Shown here: piece after piece, positions 7,975 to 13,596 of the stretch
How positions within the stretch are numbered: position 1 is the first letter of the stretch
Layout: each line of letters opens with the position of its first letter
Assembly (NCBI GenBank): GCA_028274925.1
Contig: JAQCNR010000103.1
Coordinates: 1-15,536 of the forward strand
From: Halovenus sp.
GTDB lineage: Archaea; Halobacteriota; Halobacteria; Halobacteriales; Haloarculaceae
DNA: 15,536 bases
Reading direction: 5' to 3'
Made by a program: the position numbers and the translations under genes
Notes under the pieces: model-generated
What the model saw: only the letters and a program-made list of their open reading frames with translations
Database searches by the model: none
What the model was told of the DNA's origin: nothing

Positions 7975-8172
7975 AACCGGAAAGCCCCCGCTCGCTCGGC
8001 CGTCCGGGACTAACCAAGCGAGCGGCCCCTTTCAGTCCCACCCTGTGGATTGTGACACAAGCCACGGCGGGCGGGATTGAAAGGGGCGGCTCTCTCAACG
8101 AACCCGGCTGACGCAAGCACCCGCTGGAGCGCAGCGAAGCCCGGGAGTTGAGAGAGCCGGGGCTTTCTGGTT
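7975..8172 (+). ncRNA. Putative structured RNA or palindromic element with a four-way junction
   Basis: A 198-base intergenic segment folds by hand into one closing stem and three abutting hairpins. P1 pairs 7975-7988 with 8159-8172 (14 bp, one G-U). P2 pairs 7989-7996 with 8017-8024. P3 pairs 8026-8039 with 8073-8086 (14 bp, one G-U), with an inner stem 8043-8048/8062-8067. P4 pairs 8088-8099 with 8147-8158 (12 bp perfect), with an inner stem 8103-8107/8141-8145. Only one or two bases are unpaired at the junction. The sole mismatches in P1 and P3 are G-U pairs that keep RNA pairing but break DNA symmetry. No open frame here looks coding. The strand is uncertain, but a TATA-like box at 7941-7947 favours plus. 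It could instead be a non-autonomous mobile repeat, though I found no target-site duplication. I do not recognise a known RNA family. Confidence 0.55.
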
Positions 8173-8252
8173 ATTGAAGAAGAAAGCCGACCTCCGAAAA
8201 TACACACACAACCTCATCAGAGATGCGGGCACGACCTGCCGGTGGCGTCGGG

Positions 8253-8260
8253 AGTTACAA
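8253..8260 (+). promoter_or_regulatory. Candidate TATA box for cysK
   Basis: The box agttacaa lies about 27 bases before the ATG at 8284, which suggests a leaderless transcript. It supports the internal ATG over the upstream in-frame GTG at 8242. It also means the structured element, which ends at 8172, is not part of the cysK leader. Confidence 0.45.
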
Positions 8261-8283
8261 GGGGCGAGTGTGTAGCCCCGCGT

Positions 8284-9189
8284 ATGGACGAGAGCATTCT
8301 GTCGACCATCGGGTCACCACTGGTCGAGGTCGACAGCCCCAACGGAACGACAGTCGCAGCAAAAATCGAGTCGTTCAACCCCGGCGGCTCAGCCAAGGAC
8401 CGCCCCGCGCTGTCGATGGTCGAAACCGCCGAACGCGAGGGCAGCCTTGAACCGGGCGATACCATCGTCGAACCGACCAGCGGAAATACAGGGATTGGGT
8501 TGGCGATGGTCGGCGCAGCTAAGGATTACGACGTGGTGCTCGTGATGCCAGCCTCCCAATCCAAAGAGCGTCGCCAGATAATGCGCGCCTACGGCGCTGA
8601 CCTCGAACTCGTCGAGGGCTCGATTAGCGACGCCCGCGAGCGAGCAGACGAACTGACCGACCGCGATGGATACGTCCAGATGTACCAGTTCGAGAACGGC
8701 GCGAACCCCGACGCCCACTACCGGACGACTGGCCCCGAGATTCTCGACCAACTCGACGGTCGGACACCTGACGCTCTCGTCGCCGGCGTCGGCACTGGGG
8801 GCACGATTACCGGCATCGGACGACGCCTCTGCGAGGAGTTCCCTGAGATGGAGGTCATTGCTGTCGAACCCACAGAAAACGCCGTTCTCTCGGGTGACGA
8901 ACCCGGCGACGACGATTTCCAGGGGATGGGGCCGGGCTTCATCAGCGAGAATCTCGACCAGTCACTGCTGGATGGCGTCGAGACGGTTGATATCGAGACA
9001 GCCGAGGAAGAATGTCGCCATCTCGCCCGCTCGGAGGGAATTCTCGTCGGCCAGTCCTCCGGCGCGTCGAACGTTGCGGCCAAACGCGTCGCCAGTCGAC
9101 TCCGCGACGAGCACGACGACCCGCTCGTGCTCACGGTGTACTGGGACTCCGGCGAGCGATACATGACCACCGGGATGTTCGACAAGTGA
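8284..9189 (+). CDS. cysK: Cysteine synthase (O-acetylserine sulfhydrylase family)
   Basis: A 301-residue fold-type II PLP enzyme that makes cysteine from an activated serine (typically O-acetylserine) and sulfide in the cytosol. The PLP Schiff-base lysine is K38 in NPGGSAKDR. The substrate loop PTSGNTG is at 64-70, the phosphate-binding loop GTGGT at 170-174, and Ser258 in QSSGAS faces the pyridine nitrogen. These are the cysteine synthase signatures, but related cystathionine beta-synthase-like or O-phosphoserine enzymes cannot be excluded by sequence reading alone. I chose ATG 8284 (MDESILSTIG) over the in-frame GTG at 8242 because the shorter product matches the family N-terminus and a TATA-like box is correctly spaced. 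A decayed copy of a related gene's 3' end lies at 12033-12140. Confidence 0.92.
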   Translation: MDESILSTIGSPLVEVDSPNGTTVAAKIESFNPGGSAKDRPALSMVETAEREGSLEPGDTIVEPTSGNTGIGLAMVGAAKDYDVVLVMPASQSKERRQIMRAYGADLELVEGSISDARERADELTDRDGYVQMYQFENGANPDAHYRTTGPEILDQLDGRTPDALVAGVGTGGTITGIGRRLCEEFPEMEVIAVEPTENAVLSGDEPGDDDFQGMGPGFISENLDQSLLDGVETVDIETAEEECRHLARSEGILVGQSSGASNVAAKRVASRLRDEHDDPLVLTVYWDSGERYMTTGMFDK

Positions 9190-9202
9190 GATCCTTAACC
9201 GG

Positions 9203-9231
9203 CTAAAACCTGAGGAACCCCAAGCGTTGGG
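9203..9231 (+). promoter_or_regulatory. Candidate promoter and operator of the toxin-antitoxin pair
   Basis: A TATA-like ctaaaac (9203-9209) precedes the perfect inverted repeat cccaa-gcg-ttggg (9219-9231). Initiation about 26 bases after the TATA box would fall just after the palindrome. A ribbon-helix-helix dimer bound there could block transcription, the usual autoregulation of such modules. Inferred from position and symmetry. Confidence 0.35.
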
Positions 9232-9285
9232 ACAGTTCGGTTGTGTGCCCAAAGGCTCTTGAGCGTGCCAGTGTAACACGAGAGT

Positions 9286-9558
9286 ATGTCGAATACAGAT
9301 ACATCATCTAGCGACCCGGAGAAGACAAACATCAACATTCGGTTGACGGAAATGTTTCTCGAAGATATCGATGCGACATGGCAAGAAGAGGGATACAACA
9401 GCCGTAGCGAGTTTATTCGGGACGCCCTCCGCGATGCGGTTCGCCACCCAGACTTGACGCGAGAAAGCTGGAAGGAAATCGCTGCCGTCGAACACGCACG
9501 CCGGACAGGGGAGAGCGAGACATTCACCCGCGAGGATATCGTTGGCGGCAGTGAGTGA
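9286..9558 (+). CDS. Ribbon-helix-helix (CopG/ParD-type) antitoxin
   Basis: A 90-residue protein with an N-terminal ribbon-helix-helix DNA-binding domain at about residues 14-53: a beta strand (TNINIRLTEMFLEDID) followed by helices around YNSRSEFIRDALRDAVR. The acidic C-terminal tail (about 55-90) is the part expected to wrap the toxin. It starts 96 bases after cysK and overlaps the next gene, which encodes a RelE/ParE-type toxin. The order antitoxin-then-toxin is the usual one. It probably represses its own operon, and the inverted repeat at 9219-9231 is a candidate site. A stand-alone transcription factor is possible, but the neighbour makes an antitoxin role more likely. Confidence 0.85.
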   Translation: MSNTDTSSSDPEKTNINIRLTEMFLEDIDATWQEEGYNSRSEFIRDALRDAVRHPDLTRESWKEIAAVEHARRTGESETFTREDIVGGSE

Positions 9559-9835
9559 CGACGAGTGGAACTGGCAGTTCCGTGCGCCAGCAAAGCGAAC
9601 GTACGACGACCTCGACGAGCACGCGCAAAACCGTATTACCGACAAACTCGATGAGATCGTGACCGACCAGTGGCGTGACCCTGATGATTACCTCGAACCA
9701 CGCACTGGTGCGCCGTACTCGAAACTCAGAATCGGCCAGTTTCGACTCGGTGCCGAGTGCGACCGTGGTGAGCGGGTATTGGACATTTACACTATCGAAC
9801 ACCGCAGTGGTGCGTACAAAGCTGACGACGATTGA
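9551..9835 (+). CDS. RelE/ParE superfamily toxin
   Basis: A 94-residue basic-core protein with the RelE/ParE pattern. An N-terminal WNWQF strand is followed by two helices (KRTYDDLDEHAQNRITDKLD). The beta-sheet segment YSKLRIGQFRLGAE and a terminal strand ending IYTIEHRSGAY come next. RelE-like members cut mRNA in the ribosome and ParE-like members poison gyrase; I cannot decide between them. I chose GTG 9551 (MSDDEWNW), which overlaps the antitoxin by eight bases. An in-frame TTG at 9542, six bases after a GAGG at 9532-9535, is an alternative start. Translational coupling to the antitoxin is likely either way. Confidence 0.85.
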   Translation: MSDDEWNWQFRAPAKRTYDDLDEHAQNRITDKLDEIVTDQWRDPDDYLEPRTGAPYSKLRIGQFRLGAECDRGERVLDIYTIEHRSGAYKADDD

Positions 9836-9985
9836 TCGGTTCTCACCTCTGCGGATTGGCGTCTTCAGCCAGTCTCACCTCTACTGGTTGCCGGCGATAA
9901 TACAGTGTTCTCGATTTAGTGGCCCCAATGACCATCTGACCGAATAACCACCGACTGTTTTCACCGCCGGCGACGAACTGCAGAT
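9836..9985. repeat. Short intergenic region with a 10-base direct repeat
   Basis: The decamer tctcacctct occurs at 9841-9850 and again at 9873-9882, exactly 32 bases apart (about three helical turns), just after the toxin gene. Nothing else distinctive is seen before the hydrolase start. The repeat may be chance. Confidence 0.4.
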
Positions 9986-10753
9986 ATGGAACTCACCTTT
10001 CTCGGAACTGGCAGTGCAATGCCGACCGGCGAGCGATTCCAGACGGGCCTCCTGTTCGAGGGAAGCGAACCGCTGCTGGTCGATTGTGGCAGCGGTGCGC
10101 TCCACGGCCTCGCACGAACGTCGGTGGGCTACGACGGAGTCGAGACGCTCCTGCTGACACATCACCACCTCGACCACGTCTCTGACATTCCGGCGTTGAT
10201 GAAAGCGCGCTGGCTAGCTGGCTCGGAGTCACTGCAAATCTACGGCCCGCCGGGCACCGAGGGCCTCATCGAGGGGATGCTCGACACCCACGAGTACATG
10301 CAGGACCGCCTCGACCTGCAGGTTACGGACCTCGACCCCGAAGACGCGCCGTTCGAGATTGCGGGCTTCGCGGTCGACGCCATGGAGACGCGACACTCGA
10401 TGCAGTGTCTGGCCTACCGCTTCGAGCGCGAGTCGGGGCCACCGGTCGTGTTCAGCGGCGACAGCGAAGCCTTCGAGGAACTCATCGAGTTCGCTGACGG
10501 CGCAGCAGTGCTGGTTCACGACTGCTCGTTTCCCGACGACGTGGATGTCTCGAACCACCCGACGCCGTCACAACTCGGGGGTGTACTTGCTGACGCCGAC
10601 GGCGAGGTTGGCCGCGTCTATCTCACTCACCTCTACCCGCACACCGACGGCCGCCACGAGGAGATGCTCGACTCGATTGCCGACAGCTACGACGGTGACG
10701 TGCGCTTCGCTGACGATGGGATGACGCTGGATATCAGCGGTGTCGAGGGCTGA
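9986..10753 (+). CDS. Metallo-beta-lactamase-fold hydrolase, RNase Z-like
   Basis: A 255-residue cytosolic metallohydrolase. The beta-lactamase fold is shown by the N-terminal strand and loop MELTFLGTGSAMPT, by LLVDCGSGALHGL, and by the zinc motif THHHLDH with His59, His61, Asp63 and His64. Later metal ligands are likely His in METRHSMQCLAYRF, Asp in VVFSGDSEAF and His in YLTHLYPH. The start resembles RNase Z and arylsulfatase/phosphodiesterase-like members, but it is shorter than haloarchaeal tRNase Z and lacks its full exosite region, so tRNA 3' processing is not assured. It stops seven bases before the convergent HalOD1-like gene ends. A weak TATA-like gtttt near 9957-9961 would allow a leaderless start. 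Confidence 0.85.
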   Translation: MELTFLGTGSAMPTGERFQTGLLFEGSEPLLVDCGSGALHGLARTSVGYDGVETLLLTHHHLDHVSDIPALMKARWLAGSESLQIYGPPGTEGLIEGMLDTHEYMQDRLDLQVTDLDPEDAPFEIAGFAVDAMETRHSMQCLAYRFERESGPPVVFSGDSEAFEELIEFADGAAVLVHDCSFPDDVDVSNHPTPSQLGGVLADADGEVGRVYLTHLYPHTDGRHEEMLDSIADSYDGDVRFADDGMTLDISGVEG

Positions 10754-10760
10754 GCAGAAG

Positions 10761-11480
10761 CTACTGCTGTCGAACAGCGATCGTTCCGGATGGGTGGACA
10801 ACGACGACGGAGTTGTCCACCTCGAAGGAGGCCACAGTCTCCGTCTCAGAACCGAGCACCGACAGAATCTCGCCCGGTTCGGTGTACTCACCGATACGAC
10901 CGACCTCCTCGTCTCGGCGGCCGGCCATGCTCGCAACCGCTTCGACAATCGCCTCCTCGACGGAGATGGGAACCTGCCAGCCGTCTTCCTCACGCAGTAA
11001 ATAGACATCACTGAGGTCACTATCTCCGGTAGCGTCCGTGTATGTCCCGCCCTGAATCTCGTAGTCACGGCGCAGTGTCCTCGGTTCGGTCACGGCGTCA
11101 CCAGCGGGACTGTCAGGGTCCGTCGACGGTGACTCGATTTCGATCGAGGTAGCGTCACTGTCGACGGTGTCGTCTTCAGAGTCCGCTGTGTCCGAGACGT
11201 CCGCAGCCGCGCTGCCGCCCAGCGCTTGCGGGAGATCAAGTTCGTCTTCGAACTCGGAGGCGGCGGTCCGAAGCCTGTTTTCGGCCGGGTCGCCGAGCAT
11301 CTGGGTGTATCGCTCGAACAACTGCCCGATAATCTCGCGTCCATCGCCCTCGATAGTTTTGACGTTGCCGTCGTTCGAAACTGTGATCCCCCCGATGGAC
11401 TGTGCGATCGTGATGGCCGGTTGTCCGAGCATCGAGCGCTGGACCTCGATCAACCGTCCTGCGAGGTGGTTGTAGCTCAT
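10761..11480 (-). CDS. HalOD1-like domain protein with an unrecognised N-terminal domain
   Basis: A 239-residue acidic protein without membrane segments. Residues 1-85 form a helix/strand domain I do not recognise (it includes LIEVQRSMLGQPAITIAQ and a VSNDGNVKTIEGDG turn). Residues 90-135 are an Asp/Ser/Thr-rich, probably disordered linker. The C-terminal 75 residues (PISVEEAIVEAVASMAG, then SFEVDNSVVVVHPSGTIAV) resemble the haloarchaeal output domain HalOD1 in helix-then-beta-hairpin order. The gene starts ten bases after the stop of the upstream membrane protein gene on the same strand, so the two are probably co-transcribed and may work together. Function unknown; the domain call is from pattern memory, not a search. 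Confidence 0.7.
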   Translation of the reverse strand: MSYNHLAGRLIEVQRSMLGQPAITIAQSIGGITVSNDGNVKTIEGDGREIIGQLFERYTQMLGDPAENRLRTAASEFEDELDLPQALGGSAAADVSDTADSEDDTVDSDATSIEIESPSTDPDSPAGDAVTEPRTLRRDYEIQGGTYTDATGDSDLSDVYLLREEDGWQVPISVEEAIVEAVASMAGRRDEEVGRIGEYTEPGEILSVLGSETETVASFEVDNSVVVVHPSGTIAVRQQ

Positions 11481-11490
11481 GACGGCGGTA

Positions 11491-11904
11491 TCAGGTTGAG
11501 TGACGGCTCATCGTCTCGTATAGCATGTAGAACCCGGAGAGCAACAGCACAGTCACCATCAGGTTGACCCCACTGTCGGCCGCCGCAGGTGGGCGCTGCA
11601 GCGCCATCAACCCGGCTGCGGCGTGGAGGAGCTGCCAACTTCCGAATATAATCACGCCCGCACCCGCGACGTAGATGGCCTTACGGATCTCGCCGCCGTA
11701 GGCCCGAGCGGCCAACACGGCGAAACTGACCGCCGCAATCGACAGCAATACCTGCGCAATCTCACTGGTCGCAAACACGAGGTCTGGATTGCTTGGGTCT
11801 GCCATCACGTCAATTTGGGTGATAACAACCAGACAAACGGCTGCGACAATGCCAACGGCCGCGGTGACTTTGAGGGGTTGGTCCAACTGTTGTGTATCGG
11901 TCAT
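11491..11904 (-). CDS. Small four-helix membrane protein of unknown function
   Basis: A 137-residue protein with four predicted transmembrane helices, roughly at residues 11-31 (VTAAVGIVAAVCLVVI), 48-69 (AQVLLSIAAVSFAVLAARAY), 77-101 (IYVAGAGVIIFGSWQLLHAA) and 114-133 (LMVTVLLLSGFYMLYETM). I do not recognise the family. The same frame stays open far upstream, but the hydrophobic protein begins here. ATG 11904 (MTDTQQLD) is preferred over ATG 11907 because a TATA-like ttttat at 11928-11933 is then about 27 bases away. It is the first gene of a two-gene unit with the HalOD1-like gene. Confidence 0.75.
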   Translation of the reverse strand: MTDTQQLDQPLKVTAAVGIVAAVCLVVITQIDVMADPSNPDLVFATSEIAQVLLSIAAVSFAVLAARAYGGEIRKAIYVAGAGVIIFGSWQLLHAAAGLMALQRPPAAADSGVNLMVTVLLLSGFYMLYETMSRHST

Positions 11905-11927
11905 CATCTGATAATGCTCAACATGGC

Positions 11928-11935
11928 ATAAAATG
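11928..11935 (-). promoter_or_regulatory. Candidate TATA box of the membrane protein/HalOD1-like unit
   Basis: On the minus strand cattttat lies about 27 bases before ATG 11904, consistent with a leaderless transcript carrying both genes of the unit. Confidence 0.45.
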
Positions 11936-11951
11936 AGGTCAGTTCGTTCAG

Positions 11952-12015
11952 CTATTATTTTGATTGATAATGAAAAACGAGGGCTGTAGAGCCTAGTTAT
12001 CAAGAAAAATAATAG
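11952..12015. repeat. 64-base imperfect palindrome
   Basis: The arm ctattatttt at 11952-11961 pairs perfectly with 12006-12015, and ttgataa at 11964-11970 pairs with 11997-12003. The two helices are separated by a symmetric GA/GA step (11962-11963 and 12004-12005) that could form tandem G-A pairs. The loop contains a small hairpin, ggct (11982-11985) with agcc (11990-11993). It lies just upstream of a promoter and 17 bases before the cysK-like relic. It could be a regulatory site, an RNA hairpin, or a scar of a lost mobile element. Confidence 0.5.
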
Positions 12016-12032
12016 AGAGCAGAGAGTCCAGA

Positions 12033-12140
12033 GCAACCAAGCGCGTCGCCAGTCGACTCCGCAACAAACACGAGGACATCTTGATTGTGGCCGTCTACTG
12101 AGACTCCGGCGAGCGGTACATGACCACCAGGATGTTCGAT
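12033..12140 (+). pseudogene. Decayed 3' fragment of a cysK-like gene
   Basis: This stretch aligns without gaps to 9076-9183 of the cysteine synthase gene (residues 265-300); by hand I count about 85 of 108 identical bases. The frame reads ATKRVASRLRNKHEDI, then a TGA replacing the conserved Trp codon (TGG in cysK), then DSGERYMTTRMFD. The middle five codons (12078-12092) match poorly in DNA but the residues from 12081 on (LIVAV against LVLTV) stay hydrophobic. This suggests the relic came from a diverged homologue rather than a fresh copy of the neighbour. No start, PLP lysine or upstream domain remains. Confidence 0.8.
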
Positions 12141-12221
12141 ACGTACCCACCGAGGCGTTCGGGCGCTCGCGGCAACTGCGAGAGGGTGAGTCTGAACGTG
12201 AGTCAGCACGAGAGACAGTAG

Positions 12222-12872
12222 TCACGTGACGGGCGGAGGTTCCTCGGCACTGGAGAGTATGAACAGATGGCCGACGATGCCGAAGATGGCGACAATCGCG
12301 GCGATGCCGAACAGCAGTCCAGAGCGTCCGATTGCGCCGATTGCGGCAATCGTGTCTGGAAGCAGTGTCGGAACGTCCGCCGAACGGAGCCACTCTGCAA
12401 TCGCGTTGTACGGTGGAGCCGATTTTTCAGCGACAGCGAACACGAACTGGACGCCAACGGCGGCCAGTACACCACCCACGACGGCACTGGCAACCCAGAT
12501 ACCGAGCCAAAAGAGCAGGCACCCGGCCAGCGCGACGACGATAGTCGTCAGGTAGACCAGCAGTGGATTGAAAAACAACTGCGCGCCGAGGTGCAAGCCG
12601 TAGGAAATCGGCAGAACCACGGCAGCAATACCGAACACGAGCGCCAGAAGGAACATACTGAGTCCGCCGGCAGCGACCCCGTAAGCGAGTTCTTTGCCGA
12701 GTGGGACCCCCTGCAACGAGGCGACTGGTGGCGCTGTTGCTGCGGACTGTATCCCGATATAGAATCCAGCCAGACCGACGACAGCGTAACAAATCTGCAG
12801 GAAGTACAGGCCTGTCGGCGCGATTGCGAGTCCCAGGACGATGACGAACAGTCCGACGACTGCTCCCGACAT
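12222..12872 (-). CDS. Multi-spanning membrane protein of unknown function
   Basis: A 216-residue, strongly hydrophobic protein with about six transmembrane segments. Two lie at the N-terminus (AVVGLFVIVLGLAIAPTGL; YAVVGLAGFYIGI), followed by GGLSMFLLALVFGIAAVVLP, LLVYLTTIVVALAGCLLFWL, ASAVVGGVLAAVGVQFVFAV and a C-terminal LLFGIAAIVAIFGIVGHLFI. A soluble loop of about 40 residues precedes the last helix. No family is recognised and no catalytic motif is visible. I chose ATG 12872 (MSGAVVG), where the membrane domain starts. ATG 12899, which adds MTYHVRRSR, is also possible. It stands alone on its strand between the cysK-like relic and the tRNA. Confidence 0.75.
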   Translation of the reverse strand: MSGAVVGLFVIVLGLAIAPTGLYFLQICYAVVGLAGFYIGIQSAATAPPVASLQGVPLGKELAYGVAAGGLSMFLLALVFGIAAVVLPISYGLHLGAQLFFNPLLVYLTTIVVALAGCLLFWLGIWVASAVVGGVLAAVGVQFVFAVAEKSAPPYNAIAEWLRSADVPTLLPDTIAAIGAIGRSGLLFGIAAIVAIFGIVGHLFILSSAEEPPPVT

Positions 12873-13001
12873 ACGTGAACGTCTCACATGATAAGTCATA
12901 ACGATTCTTTCCAGATAGCGACGGCTACTTTCGCGTACTCACCGAACAGTGTCAGATGTCACATTCGACAGGTAATTCAGAGTCTCCACACTCGTTCGGA
13001 C

Positions 13002-13006
13002 AGAAA
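13002..13006 (-). terminator. T-run after tRNA-Thr
   Basis: Immediately 3' of the tRNA the minus strand reads TTTCT (TTTT including the discriminator base), a weak oligo-U stop signal typical of archaeal stable RNA genes. Short, so only moderately supported. Confidence 0.3.
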
Positions 13007-13080
13007 AGCCAGGGGTGCGATTTGAACGCACGAACTCCCGATTACAAGTCGGGTGCTTGAACCGCCCAAGCTCCCCTGGC
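13007..13080 (-). tRNA. tRNA-Thr (anticodon UGU)
   Basis: The minus strand gives a complete cloverleaf: acceptor arm GCCAGGG/CCCTGGC, D arm GCTT/AAGC, anticodon arm CCCGA/TCGGG with loop CTTGTAA (anticodon TGT), and T arm GTGCG/CGCAC with loop TTCAAAT. Discriminator base 73 is U, as expected for haloarchaeal tRNA-Thr. No intron is seen and CCA is not encoded. Position 8 reads G rather than the usual U and position 14 is not A by my numbering. A short T-run follows directly. Confidence 0.92.
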
Positions 13081-13134
13081 ACACCCTGATGTTGGAGGTC
13101 ATCCTTTGAGTGAGTATCGTTTTTCCCTCGGCGC

Positions 13135-13596
13135 TCAGTCACGGTCAAGTGATTTCTCAACCTCGAGCCTGTGGGGTGTATAGCCGTGGTCGCGGTAGAA
13201 TCGGCGAGCGTCTTCGTTGGCAGCCATCACATTGAGCGCAACCGCGTCGGCACCGCGGTCGTGGAGTCGTTGCTCGGCGCTCGCGAGCAGTTGGCTGCCG
13301 AGGCCGTCGCCGCGGGACTCGGGGCGGACGTAGAGATTTTCGACGATACCACGAGTCACGTCCTGCTCGAAGTCGCCGCGTTCGAGGCTGAACATGACAA
13401 ACCCCAGGAGGTGGTCGTCACGAGCGAGCAACAGTCGGTTGGTCGTAATGTGTCGGAGAATCGATTCTCGGATCGGTGTGCGGTTCGATTCGGGAGGGAT
13501 GTGTGAGCCGTACTTGCGCTGGCCGTCAGCCAGCGAGAGCCACATCTCGACGAGTGCGTCGGCGTCGTCGGTGTCGGCGTCGGTAATCTCTGCCAT
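13135..13596 (-). CDS. GNAT family N-acetyltransferase
   Basis: A 153-residue acetyl-CoA-dependent transferase of the GNAT fold. The acetyl-CoA loop is VENLYVRPESRGDGLGSQLL (the R-G-x-G-L/x-G type motif A, about residues 87-106). The C-terminal motif B is MAANEDARRFYRDHGY, which ends the fold with the usual FYxxxGY. The substrate cannot be inferred. ATG 13596 overlaps the stop of the upstream CBS-domain gene (TGATG), so the two are translationally coupled. A GTG one codon earlier is in frame but less likely. The full-length domain is intact. Confidence 0.88.
   Translation of the reverse strand: MAEITDADTDDADALVEMWLSLADGQRKYGSHIPPESNRTPIRESILRHITTNRLLLARDDHLLGFVMFSLERGDFEQDVTRGIVENLYVRPESRGDGLGSQLLASAEQRLHDRGADAVALNVMAANEDARRFYRDHGYTPHRLEVEKSLDRD

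Larger units (their letters stand above)
7889..8283. other. 395-base intergenic region between the thioredoxin-fold gene and cysK
   Basis: This divergent intergenic region holds the thioredoxin-fold gene's promoter (7906-7913), the structured element (7975-8172) with its own possible TATA box, and the cysK promoter near 8253-8260. The remaining stretch 8173-8252 is ordinary sequence with a short CA-rich tract (tacacacacaac, 8201-8212). No coding frame in it is convincing. Confidence 0.7.
11905..12221. other. 317-base intergenic stretch: promoter, palindrome and gene relic
   Basis: This region holds the minus-strand promoter at 11928-11935, the AT-rich imperfect palindrome at 11952-12015, and the cysK-like relic at 12033-12140. 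The last 80 bases (12141-12221) show no convincing feature. Its A/T content in 11940-12020 is much higher than in the surrounding genes. Confidence 0.65.

Noticed and set aside
8073..8086. gggattgaaagggg resembles the 3' end of some archaeal CRISPR repeats
   Set aside because: It occurs once, there is no regularly spaced repeat, and it is fully explained as the 3' arm of stem P3 in the structured element.
8242..8283. Upstream GTG start giving 14 extra residues on cysteine synthase
   Set aside because: The extra residues do not resemble the family N-terminus, and the TATA-like box at 8253-8260 lies inside this extension.
12000..12209. Minus-strand open frame of 69 codons over the cysK-like relic
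   Set aside because: It mirrors the antisense frame found over the 3' end of the real cysK (8962-9279), so it is a shadow of the relic.
12221..12230. Perfect 10-base palindrome gtcacgtgac
   Set aside because: It covers the last codons and stop of the minus-strand membrane protein gene; no promoter is nearby, so chance is the simplest view.
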